A stretch of 5,361 nt of DNA from Acetobacteraceae bacterium (GTDB lineage Bacteria; Pseudomonadota; Alphaproteobacteria; Acetobacterales; Acetobacteraceae): NCBI GenBank assembly GCA_947478535.1, contig CANJXD010000413.1, forward strand, positions 1 to 5,361, written 5' to 3'. Made by a program: the position numbers and the translations under genes. How positions within the stretch are numbered: the stretch's first letter is position 1; each line of letters starts with the position of its first letter. This document shows, piece after piece, positions 1 to 5,361 of the stretch. Below the pieces are notes generated by a model. The model was not told the DNA's origin and made no database searches. It saw only the letters and a list, made by a program, of their open reading frames with translations.

Positions 1-276
1 GCCGGTGGGCGTCAACGTCCAATGCAATTCCAGCCCGACCGAGGACAGCGCATGCGCGATCGCGTCGCGTTCTTCCATTGGGCGCTGGGCTACGGCGCGC
101 CGCGCGCTGGCCAAGCGTTCCGCCAGCGCCGCCTCCCGCGTCGAGCCGATAGCGAGGGAGGTGATTTCCCCATGCAGCCACAAGCTGCCGGCATGGAACG
201 CCATCATTCCCACCACCAGCACGATGACGACCCGCGCGGCCAGGGTGCGCGGCAGCAGTCGGTGCAGTGCCGTCAC
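1..276 (-). CDS. Probable sensor histidine kinase, N-terminal part (cut by window edge)
   Basis: Only the first 92 codons lie in the window and the frame is open to the edge. The start is GTG at 276-274, which overlaps the TGA stop of the response regulator (275-273) as GTGA, so translation is probably coupled; there is only a weak AGGTG upstream. The protein opens with a short basic cytoplasmic stretch (MTALHRLLPRTLAAR), then one hydrophobic membrane helix at about residues 14-34, then an extracytoplasmic segment containing ERLASARRAVAQRP and LSSVGLELHWTL. This layout, and the position directly after an OmpR-type regulator gene, is typical of the N-terminus of a two-component sensor kinase that senses outside the inner membrane. 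The HAMP, dimerisation/phosphoacceptor and ATPase domains would lie beyond the window, so the kinase assignment rests on context and architecture. The signal is unknown. Confidence 0.72.
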   Translation of the reverse strand, partial: MTALHRLLPRTLAARVVIVLVVGMMAFHAGSLWLHGEITSLAIGSTREAALAERLASARRAVAQRPMEERDAIAHALSSVGLELHWTLTPTG

Positions 277-1070
277 GCGCCGCGCTGCACCTGCGGGACC
301 ATGCGGTAGCCCAGGCCGCGAATGGTCTTGATGACAGGCGGGCTCGCCTCCGTCGGCTCCAGCTTGCGGCGCAGTCGGCTCACCATGACATCGACGGAGC
401 GCCCGACCGAGCCGAAGGCCGCGCGATTGCGCGACAATTCCAGCAACTCGTCGCGGCTCAGCACGCGCTGCGGATGTTCGCAGAAGGCGACGAGCAACTC
501 ATACTCTCCGCCCGAGAGTTCCACCGCCATGCCATCCACCGTGGACAATTCTCGCAGCCGCGTATCCAGCCGCCATCCGGCGAAGCTGAGTTGCGCGGCA
601 TCGCCCCCCGCCGGCTCCGGCGCTTCCAGCATGCCGCGGCTGCGGCGCAGCAGGGCGCGCACCCGGGCCAGCAACTCCGCCCGCCCGAAGGGTTTCGGGA
701 TATAGTCATCCGCCCCGAATTCGAGGCCCCGCACCCGGTCCGCCTCCTCCCCCCGCGCCGTCACCATGATGATCGGCACCGCCGAGTGCTGCCGCAGCGC
801 CCGGCAGAAATCGAGCCCGGATTCGCCCGGCAGCATGACATCCAGCAGCACCAGGTCGGCCGGGTCCGCCGCCAGCACGGCGCGCGCCGCCGGCGCATCC
901 TCGGCCGCCGTCACGCGAAAGCCGTTCTGCATCAGGAAGCGGGAGATCAGGCCCAGCATTTCCCGGTCATCCTCGACCACCAGGATATGCCCCTCGGTTT
1001 GCCCTCGGGTTCGCGCCAGGGGCATCGGGTCGGCCGGTGGCGGCACGGTGGTGGCGCTCGGGTGCGGCAT
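273..1070 (-). CDS. OmpR/PhoB-family two-component response regulator
   Basis: The 265-residue protein has an N-terminal receiver domain (about 28-145) and a C-terminal winged-helix DNA-binding domain (about 161-259). Receiver landmarks are all present: acidic pair in VVEDD (33-35), phosphoacceptor Asp77 in LLDVMLPGE, Thr104 in MVTARGEE and Lys126 in IPKPF. The output domain has the OmpR-type pattern LSGGEYELL, then VLSRDELLE, SVDVMVSRLRRKLE and the terminal IKTIRGLGYRMVP. I chose the ATG at 1070-1068 because AAAGGA lies about 6 bases upstream. The frame stays open to an ATG at 1211, but that extension would add 47 residues rich in Arg, Ser and Pro before an already long, poorly conserved N-terminus. 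It should act in the cytoplasm as a phosphorylation-dependent transcription factor, paired with the overlapping downstream sensor gene. Its targets cannot be read from the sequence. Confidence 0.95.
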   Translation of the reverse strand: MPHPSATTVPPPADPMPLARTRGQTEGHILVVEDDREMLGLISRFLMQNGFRVTAAEDAPAARAVLAADPADLVLLDVMLPGESGLDFCRALRQHSAVPIIMVTARGEEADRVRGLEFGADDYIPKPFGRAELLARVRALLRRSRGMLEAPEPAGGDAAQLSFAGWRLDTRLRELSTVDGMAVELSGGEYELLVAFCEHPQRVLSRDELLELSRNRAAFGSVGRSVDVMVSRLRRKLEPTEASPPVIKTIRGLGYRMVPQVQRGA

Positions 1071-1201
1071 GGTCGTCCTTTCCCGGCAGAGACTGGGCCC
1101 CGCAGCGATGCGGCGCCCGATGCTGACGCCTTGCCGTGCTCCGGTCGAGAGGCAATGGCCGGGAGAGGGGGGCAGGCCGGAAGAACACCTCGTGCCGGGC
1201 G

Positions 1202-1230
1202 TTGACAGCATCGGCCCTAGCCAACAGCAT
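1202..1230 (+). promoter_or_regulatory. Candidate sigma-70-type promoter for the cupin gene
   Basis: A perfect TTGACA at 1202-1207 is followed after 17 bases by CAGCAT (1225-1230), a weak -10 match sharing three of six positions with TATAAT. It points toward the cupin gene, about 100 bases upstream of its start. The inverted repeat at 1220-1242 covers the -10 position, which would suit repression. The -35 box is convincing but the -10 box is not. Confidence 0.3.
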
Positions 1231-1242
1231 CACGCTGTTGGC
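1220..1242. promoter_or_regulatory. Perfect inverted repeat, operator-like (9-bp arms, 5-bp spacer)
   Basis: GCCAACAGC (1220-1228) and GCTGTTGGC (1234-1242) are exact reverse complements around ATCAC. The symmetry is perfect over 18 paired positions and stops sharply on both sides. It has no T-tract and lies between divergent genes rather than after one, so a dimeric repressor or activator site is more likely than a terminator. The bound protein is unknown; candidates in the window are the OmpR-type regulator and the IclR-family regulator. Confidence 0.6.
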
Positions 1243-1250
1243 AGGAATAA

Positions 1251-1269
1251 TGTTCCACTGGTCGGAACA
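1251..1269. promoter_or_regulatory. Second inverted repeat TGTTCC-N7-GGAACA, operator-like
   Basis: TGTTCC (1251-1256) and GGAACA (1264-1269) form exact 6-bp arms around a 7-base spacer, 8 bases after the first inverted repeat. A third copy of the half-site, GGAACA, occurs at 1291-1296. From memory, inverted GTTCC/GGAAC half-sites resemble operators of some IclR-family regulators, and an IclR gene lies at the right edge of the window, but that link is inference only. Confidence 0.45.
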
Positions 1270-1307
1270 AAATCGGCGCCCGCGCCGAACGGAACAAGAC
1301 CGGCGCC
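1263..1307 (+). repeat. Imperfect 18-bp direct repeat, period 27 bp
   Basis: The stretches 1263-1280 and 1290-1307 match at 16 of 18 positions. Both begin CGGAACAA and end CGGCGCC, differing only at the ninth and eleventh bases. The first copy contains the right arm of the TGTTCC/GGAACA inverted repeat. The pair sits directly before the ribosome binding site of the cupin gene, so it could be a tandem regulator site or a small duplication in the leader. Confidence 0.6.
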
Positions 1308-1312
1308 ACGCC

Positions 1313-1320
1313 GGGAGGAG
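1313..1320 (+). promoter_or_regulatory. Strong ribosome binding site of the cupin gene
   Basis: GGGAGGAG lies 8 bases before the ATG at 1329. It fixes the start of the cupin gene and suggests efficient translation. Confidence 0.85.
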
Positions 1321-1328
1321 AAACGCCC

Positions 1329-2234
1329 ATGGCCTATGACGCCTCAGACCCCCGCGCCGCCTTGTCCAGCGCCGCCGCCGTGCCGAAGGTCGTGGCCGGT
1401 CGCTACACCCCGGCCGAATACGCGAAATTCTACGAGACCGCGCCCCAGGAGGATGCGGATGGCGTCCGCACCTGGCTCGCGCGCGGCCGCAACTTCATCA
1501 TCGCCTATTCCGAGGTGGTGGACGGCAGCGTGCTCGCGCGGGCCGGACAGGTGGACGAGTACGCGCTGCTGATGCCGGATGCCGGCATCACCGCGGAGAT
1601 CACCGCGGGTGGAGAGACGAAGGTTGTCGAGGGCAATTCCCTCGTCTTCATCCCGCCGGGGGACAGCCGCATCACCATTCGCGGCAAGGGCCGCGTCGTC
1701 CGCCTCATCACGCCGCGTTCGGCCGATCTCGCGGCGAAGTGCAGCAATGCCGGGGCCTTCGATGAGGCCGATCCGCGCATCCCGCCGCTGCAGGACTGGC
1801 CGACGCCGAAAGACGGTTTTCGCATCCGCAGCTACACGCTGGATGTGCCGCCCGAACCCGGGCGGTTCGGGCGCATCTGGCGCTGCACGACCTTCATGGT
1901 GAACTACCTCGACGCCGCCAAGGGCCCGCGCGACAAGACGAAGATGTCGCCGCACCATCATGATGAGTTCGAGCAATGCTCGCTGGTGCTGAACGGCGCC
2001 TATACCCACCACATCCGCTGGCCCTGGGTACCGGACATGACGACCTGGCGGGAGGATGAGCACGAGTATTGTGGCGCCCCCTCCGTCACCGTCATCCCGC
2101 CACCCTCCGTGCACACCTCCCGCGCCGAGATGGCCGGCCAGATGGTGGACATCTTCTGCCCGCCCCGCGTCGATTTCTCGATCAAGAAAGGCTGGGTCCT
2201 GAACGCCGACGACTACCCCATGCCCGGCGAGTAA
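1329..2234 (+). CDS. Two-domain (bicupin) cupin protein, substrate unknown
   Basis: The 301-residue protein looks like two cupin barrels in tandem with no signal peptide, so it is probably cytoplasmic. The C-terminal domain (about 190-280) carries a cupin motif 1 at PHHHDEFEQCSLVLNG (His209, His211, Glu215, closing Gly223) and a motif 2 around VTVIPPPSVHTS with His262; these four side chains would bind one metal ion. The N-terminal domain (about 55-130) keeps the barrel signature EGNSLVFIPPGDSRITI but lacks the HxH motif, so it is probably structural or a degenerate site. Other marks are the aromatic-rich HHIRWPW (227-233) and a Cys in EHEYCGAPS. It is transcribed alone, divergent from the two-component genes and convergent with the lactonase operon. 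A metal-dependent oxygenase, isomerase or sugar/lactone-binding role is possible; the exact reaction cannot be named. Confidence 0.85.
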   Translation: MAYDASDPRAALSSAAAVPKVVAGRYTPAEYAKFYETAPQEDADGVRTWLARGRNFIIAYSEVVDGSVLARAGQVDEYALLMPDAGITAEITAGGETKVVEGNSLVFIPPGDSRITIRGKGRVVRLITPRSADLAAKCSNAGAFDEADPRIPPLQDWPTPKDGFRIRSYTLDVPPEPGRFGRIWRCTTFMVNYLDAAKGPRDKTKMSPHHHDEFEQCSLVLNGAYTHHIRWPWVPDMTTWREDEHEYCGAPSVTVIPPPSVHTSRAEMAGQMVDIFCPPRVDFSIKKGWVLNADDYPMPGE

Positions 2235-2256
2235 CAGGCGGCGCCCCCCACGATCT

Positions 2257-2282
2257 CCCTCCCCCGCGCTTGCGGGGGAGGG
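2257..2282. terminator. Strong GC hairpin between convergent genes, possible bidirectional terminator
   Basis: CCCTCCCCCGC (2257-2267) and GCGGGGGAGGG (2272-2282) pair perfectly over 11 bp around a GCTT loop. It lies 22 bases after the cupin stop and 24 bases from the stop of the convergent binding-protein gene, so it can end transcription from both sides. There is no T-tract on either strand. The flank GGCCGGGGTGGGGGT continues the G-rich pattern. This kind of palindrome recurs between genes in GC-rich alphaproteobacteria, so it may be a copy of a dispersed extragenic repeat. Confidence 0.6.
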
Positions 2283-2306
2283 CCGGGGTGGGGGTCGCGT
2301 GGGGCG

Positions 2307-3263
2307 CTACCCCTGGATATTCAGCACTGCCAGCAGCCGCGCCGTCAGCGCATCCTCGGCGGCGAGGATTTCCCCGAAGCGCGCGGCATTCAGCAACTCC
2401 ACCTCGTTGAAGTTGCGGTTCATCGCGGCGGCATAGGCAGGGTCAGCGCCACCCGCGCGGATCAGCGCCGAAAGCCGCGCCACCACCGCATCCGGCATCC
2501 CGCGCGGGGCGAGGAAGCCGAAGCGCGTCACCATCTCCACATCGATGCCGGCCTCGCGCAGCGTCGGGATGGCCGGCAGCGGCGCCACGCGGCGCGCGGC
2601 GGTCTGCGCCAGCGGCACGACGCCGCGTTCCATCAGCGGCATGATGTTGCCCGGCGCGCCCATCACCAGGTCGATATCCCCCGCCAGCAGCCCGACCACG
2701 GCGGTGGCGATGCCGGAATAGGGCACGTGCAGCAGCTTCACGCCGGCTTCCCGCGCCATCGCTTCGGCCGCCAGATGCGGCGTGCTGCCGATGCCGGGCG
2801 TGCCGTAGCTCAGCCCCTCCGGCCGCGCCCGCGCGGCGGCGAGAAAGCTGGGCATGTCGCGAAACGGCGCGTTCGGCTTCGCCGCCAGCACATAGGGAAT
2901 GGCAATGAGGTTCGCGATCGGCGTGAAATCCGCGATGGAATACATGAGTCGCTGCAACTTCGGCACCGCCGTCAGCGCACCCGTGCCGGCGAACAGCAGC
3001 GTATGCCCGTCGATCGACGCACGCACGCGCTGCGTGCCGGTGGCGCCGCCGCCGCCGGTGACGGATTCGATGACGAGGGGCTGGCCCAGCGCCTCCGCCA
3101 GCTTCGCCTGCAAGGGACGGATGAAGCTGTCCGCGCCGCCGGCGGCATAGGGCACGATGACCCGCACCGCGCGGTCCGGCCATTCCGCCGCGCGCGCCGT
3201 GCCGGCCATGGCGCCAAGCCCCGCCATGGCCAGCGCCGCGCGCCGTGTGGTTCCCTGGTTCAT
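2307..3263 (-). CDS. TctC/Bug-family periplasmic solute-binding protein
   Basis: The 318-residue protein is a full-length Bug-type binding receptor of the tripartite tricarboxylate transporter family, which typically captures organic acids in the periplasm. The signal peptide MNQGTTRRAALAMAGLGAMA carries a twin-arginine-like TRRAAL and ends at an ARA|AEW cleavage site near residue 25. The mature part opens with WPDRAVRVIVPYAAGG (28-43), followed by the glycine turn VTGGGGATG (68-76) and YGTPGIGSTPHLAAE (153-167), all family hallmarks. The ATG at 3263-3261 is chosen because GGGAGG lies about 5 bases upstream and the signal peptide begins cleanly there; the frame also runs 17 residues further up, into the preceding gene. 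It is last in the operon, 11 bases after the second amidohydrolase. No TctA or TctB membrane subunit is seen nearby, as is common for this expanded family. The ligand is unknown. Confidence 0.93.
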   Translation of the reverse strand: MNQGTTRRAALAMAGLGAMAGTARAAEWPDRAVRVIVPYAAGGADSFIRPLQAKLAEALGQPLVIESVTGGGGATGTQRVRASIDGHTLLFAGTGALTAVPKLQRLMYSIADFTPIANLIAIPYVLAAKPNAPFRDMPSFLAAARARPEGLSYGTPGIGSTPHLAAEAMAREAGVKLLHVPYSGIATAVVGLLAGDIDLVMGAPGNIMPLMERGVVPLAQTAARRVAPLPAIPTLREAGIDVEMVTRFGFLAPRGMPDAVVARLSALIRAGGADPAYAAAMNRNFNEVELLNAARFGEILAAEDALTARLLAVLNIQG

Positions 3264-3274
3264 TCTCGCCTCCC

Positions 3275-4096
3275 TCATGCCGTGAAGCCGAACAGTCGTG
3301 CCGGGTTGGTCCACAGCACTTTTTCCCGATCCGCGGCATCCAGCAGCACCCGATGCAGCGCGGCCAGCAACGGGCCGAAATCCGTGCGCTGCTTCGCGCG
3401 CAGGAAGGGCCAGTCCGATCCCCAGACGCAGCGATCCAGCGTGAAGGCGTCCACGAGTGCGGCGATGTAGGGATCTGTGTCGGCGTAGGGCGATCCCGTC
3501 GCGCTGAAGCGGAACACGCCGGACAGCTTGATGATGGCATCCGTCGTCCGCCCGAAATCGAGCAGCGCGCGAAACGCCGGTGCCTCCGGCCCCTGGTCGA
3601 GATGCGGCCGCCCGCTATGGTCGATCACCACCGGCAGGCGCGCGGCGCGCAGGATCGGCAGCGCCGCGAGGATGCTGTCGCTGTGGTAGTGCACCTGCAC
3701 CATCCACCCCGCCTCCCTTGCGCAATCCAGCGCCCGCTGGCCGGCGGCGCCGTGCAGCGTCGGGCTGGTCGGAAAATCGAGGTTGAAGCGGATGCCGCGG
3801 ATGCCGCCTTCCACCATTCGCCGCACCGCCGCTTCCGGCGTGCCGTCCGGCAGCAGCGCGATGCCTTTCAGCCGTCCGCCCGAGGCCGCGATGGCTTCGA
3901 GCATGTAGGTGTTGTCCGCCCCATAGCCGCCGAGCGGGTTGATCAGCACGCCATGGGTGAAGCCGTTGCAGCGGAGCATTTCCAGGAATTGCGGCGCGGT
4001 GCCCAGTTCATTCGCCTGGATGTCGAAGCCGCGATCCCCGCCCCATCCCTGGCGCGTCAGATCGAAGGCATGGGCGTGGGTGTCGATGGCGGGCAT
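3275..4096 (-). CDS. Amidohydrolase-2 family TIM-barrel hydrolase, lactonase-like paralogue
   Basis: The 273-residue protein belongs to the COG3618/LigI-like branch of the amidohydrolase superfamily. Ordered landmarks are the strand-1 HxH in IDTHAHAF (His7, His9), IRGIRFNLDF (99-108), VHYHSD (His136, His138), the VVIDHSGRPH loop (His160) and the strand-8 aspartate in WGSDWPF (Asp228), which acts as general base in this family. It ends TNPARLFGF, matching the family C-terminus. Compared with the gene immediately before it, it has the same fold motifs but lacks the SCHGTDN loop, having INPLGGYGADNT (52-63) instead. The ATG at 4096 follows the upstream TGA by 5 bases with no good ribosome binding site, so translation is probably coupled. 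Function is likely hydrolysis of a lactone or related carboxylate ring in the cytoplasm. The substrate is not determinable. Confidence 0.92.
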   Translation of the reverse strand: MPAIDTHAHAFDLTRQGWGGDRGFDIQANELGTAPQFLEMLRCNGFTHGVLINPLGGYGADNTYMLEAIAASGGRLKGIALLPDGTPEAAVRRMVEGGIRGIRFNLDFPTSPTLHGAAGQRALDCAREAGWMVQVHYHSDSILAALPILRAARLPVVIDHSGRPHLDQGPEAPAFRALLDFGRTTDAIIKLSGVFRFSATGSPYADTDPYIAALVDAFTLDRCVWGSDWPFLRAKQRTDFGPLLAALHRVLLDAADREKVLWTNPARLFGFTA

Positions 4097-4101
4097 GGCG
4101 A

Positions 4102-4929
4102 TCAGAATCCGTACAGGCGTGCGGGGTTGTCGACGAGCAGCCGCTGCCGGTCCGCAGGCGTCGGCGCGAAGCTGGGGATCAGGTTCAGCAACTCCCCCTC
4201 ATCCACCGGCGTCGTCAGGTTCGGATGCGGGAAATCCGTGCCCCACAGCACGCGGTCCGGCGCCGCCTGGAAAAGCGCGCGCGCGAAGGGCAGGGCCTCG
4301 GTGAAGGGTGCGCGCGTCATCCGCTCGATCCCGCTCAGCTTCACCCAGATGCGCGGGTCGCCCAGCAGGTCCAGCAGCGCGCGGAAGGCCGGGCCATCGG
4401 TGCCGAGCGCGGGATCGACGCGCCCCATATGGTCGATCACCACCGGCATATCGAGCGCGCGGATCACCGGCGCCATCTCCAGCACGCCATCGCCCTGCAA
4501 CTGCATCACCATGTGCCAGCCCAGCGGCCTTACGCGGTCCGCCGCGCGGTGGAACACGCCCATGTCGGGGGCGCCGCCGAGTGCCTTGATGAAGTTGAAG
4601 CGGATGCCGCGCACGCCGGCTTCCTGCATCACCGCAAGCTCGCTCTCCGGCGTCGTGTCATCGATCATCGCGACGCCGCGATACCGCGTGGGTTCGCTGA
4701 TCAGCGCATCGATCATGGCGCGGTTGTCGGTGCCATGGCAGCTTGCCTGCACGATCACCGCCCGCTCCAGGCCGAGCGTCGCATGCAGCGCCGCCAGCAC
4801 TTCCTTCGGCTTGTCCTCCGGCGTGTAGCGACGCACCGCGGAGTAGGGGAAGCGCGATGCCGGGCCGAAGACGTGGCAATGCGCGTCGCAGGCGAGCGCC
4901 GGCACCGCGAAGCTGGCTTGTGAAGGCAT
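4102..4929 (-). CDS. LigI-like amidohydrolase (2-pyrone-4,6-dicarboxylate hydrolase family)
   Basis: The 275-residue protein resembles LigI, the 2-pyrone-4,6-dicarboxylate lactonase of the protocatechuate 4,5-cleavage and syringate pathways, along its whole length. Shared signatures are CDAHCHVFGP (His17, His19), VIVQASCHGTDN (58-69), GIRFNF (108-113), VVIDHMGR (His167), VLWGTDFPHPN (catalytic-type Asp232) and the tail IPSFAPTPADRQRLLVDNPARLYGF. Several positions I recall as LigI substrate contacts vary: the Arg of FLKR is Ala116 here, and the Tyr of VVIYFEAD is Gln143, while Tyr35, Arg110 and Arg203 appear kept. The family fold and lactonase chemistry are therefore well supported but the exact substrate is not. 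Aldonolactones or other pyrone carboxylates are alternatives. The ATG at 4929 has a GGGGGAGAG ribosome binding site close upstream. It is the first enzyme gene after the IclR regulator. Confidence 0.92.
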   Translation of the reverse strand: MPSQASFAVPALACDAHCHVFGPASRFPYSAVRRYTPEDKPKEVLAALHATLGLERAVIVQASCHGTDNRAMIDALISEPTRYRGVAMIDDTTPESELAVMQEAGVRGIRFNFIKALGGAPDMGVFHRAADRVRPLGWHMVMQLQGDGVLEMAPVIRALDMPVVIDHMGRVDPALGTDGPAFRALLDLLGDPRIWVKLSGIERMTRAPFTEALPFARALFQAAPDRVLWGTDFPHPNLTTPVDEGELLNLIPSFAPTPADRQRLLVDNPARLYGF

Positions 4930-4992
4930 GTCTCTCCCCCCGCTGACGCGGATTTTCCCGACAGTAGGGGAGCGGCGGCCCCGGCGGCAGCC

Positions 4993-5361
4993 CTATCGCG
5001 CCTCGTTCCGCATGGCGGAACCCGGCGGCAATTGCAGCCTGTCCATGCTCGCCGCGATCTGCCGCGCCGCCTCCTGCAGGCCCGGCACCAGCACCGTCGT
5101 CAGGGTGGTGTGGCTGACGGCGGAGCGGAAATAGCTCAAGCCGATGGTCCCCGCGACGCTCTCCCCCAGCAGGATCGGCACGGCGACGGTATCCGAATTG
5201 CGCGGCTCCACGCCGGGGTCCCGCAGCGCGTAGCCCTGCCGCCGCACGGTCGCGACCATGCCGCGCACCACGCGTTCCAGGTTCGGCGGATTATCCTCCG
5301 GCTCCGGCGATGCCGCCAGCATCCGCAGCAGGATCCGCCGCTCCGGCTCCGGGCAGAAGGC
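4993..5361 (-). CDS. IclR-family transcriptional regulator, C-terminal part (cut by window edge)
   Basis: The last 122 codons are present, ending at TAG (4995-4993); the frame is open to the window edge. They cover the C-terminal half of the IclR effector-binding domain. Recognisable pieces are AFCPEPERRILLRML near the edge, the GYALRDPGVEPRNSDTVAVPI stretch split across the effector pocket, then LGESVAGTIGLSYFRSAVS and the final helix VLVPGLQEAARQIAASM. The helix-turn-helix lies outside the window, so DNA-binding specificity cannot be read. It runs in the same direction as the two amidohydrolases and the binding protein, 63 bases before the first, so it is a likely local regulator responding to the pathway substrate. 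IclR proteins of catabolic clusters act as repressors or activators; which applies here is not shown. Confidence 0.93.
   Translation of the reverse strand, partial: AFCPEPERRILLRMLAASPEPEDNPPNLERVVRGMVATVRRQGYALRDPGVEPRNSDTVAVPILLGESVAGTIGLSYFRSAVSHTTLTTVLVPGLQEAARQIAASMDRLQLPPGSAMRNEAR

Noticed and set aside
1101..1114. Small CCGCA/TGCGG hairpin in the response regulator leader
   Set aside because: A five-base stem in DNA of this GC content is expected by chance.
267..1205. A 312-codon plus-strand open frame opposite the response regulator
   Set aside because: It is Arg/His/Gln-rich and motif-free, and lies antisense to a response regulator with all its catalytic residues intact.
1071..1211. 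Longer start of the response regulator at 1211
   Set aside because: The added residues do not belong to the receiver fold and the ATG at 1070 has a well-placed AAAGGA.
1238..1254. Possible sigma-54 promoter (TTGGCAGG ... ATGT)
   Set aside because: The -24 half fits but the -12 element lacks the invariant GC, and the TTGGC is already explained as an arm of the perfect inverted repeat.
1344..2114. A 256-codon minus-strand open frame opposite the cupin gene
   Set aside because: The cupin frame has a strong ribosome binding site and metal-binding motifs; the opposite frame has low-complexity composition and no motif.
3264..3314. Longer start of the binding protein at 3314
   Set aside because: It would overlap the end of the preceding gene and place 17 non-hydrophobic residues before a normal signal peptide; the internal ATG has a GGGAGG site.
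3245..4828. A 527-codon open frame on the plus strand opposite the two amidohydrolases
   Set aside because: It mirrors high-GC codon use of the real genes on the minus strand, has an Arg/Ala/His-rich composition with no recognisable domain, and overlaps two genes with clear family motifs.
4930..4992. Promoter or terminator between the IclR gene and the LigI-like gene
   Set aside because: Only imperfect GC-rich symmetry and no recognisable -35/-10 pair are visible in these 63 bases apart from the ribosome binding site.

Overview
The window is very GC-rich chromosomal DNA with tightly packed genes. Codon use, the TctC/Bug-type binding protein and the LigI-like amidohydrolases suggest an alphaproteobacterium, possibly of the Acetobacteraceae (Roseomonas-like). 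That placement is inferred from style and gene content, not from a marker gene. Seven protein genes are supported, two of them cut by the window edges. I see no tRNA, rRNA, CRISPR array, insertion sequence or phage gene.

Left region (1-1070, minus strand): an OmpR-type response regulator is followed, with a GTGA stop/start overlap, by the first 92 residues of a membrane sensor that is probably its histidine kinase partner.

Middle (1071-2300): a 258-bp divergent intergenic region separates the response regulator from a plus-strand cupin gene. It carries two perfect inverted repeats and an 18-bp imperfect direct repeat just upstream of a strong ribosome binding site. The cupin gene encodes a 301-residue two-domain protein whose C-terminal half keeps the metal-binding histidines. 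It ends at a strong GC hairpin shared with the convergent operon to its right.

Right region (2307-5361, minus strand): read in transcription order, an IclR-family regulator (C-terminal part only), a LigI-like (2-pyrone-4,6-dicarboxylate hydrolase-like) amidohydrolase, a second diverged amidohydrolase of the same superfamily, and a periplasmic TctC/Bug-type solute-binding protein. Gaps of 63, 5 and 11 bases suggest one transcription unit. The natural reading is a catabolic cassette: capture of a carboxylate outside the membrane, hydrolysis of one or more lactones inside, and IclR control. The substrate is unknown. Several positions that bind the substrate in LigI, as I recall them, differ here, so a lactone other than 2-pyrone-4,6-dicarboxylate is plausible. 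No membrane transporter subunits are present in the window. I did not find a wholly new system; the most interesting points are the paired lactonase-like genes of unknown substrate and the operator-like repeats before the cupin gene.
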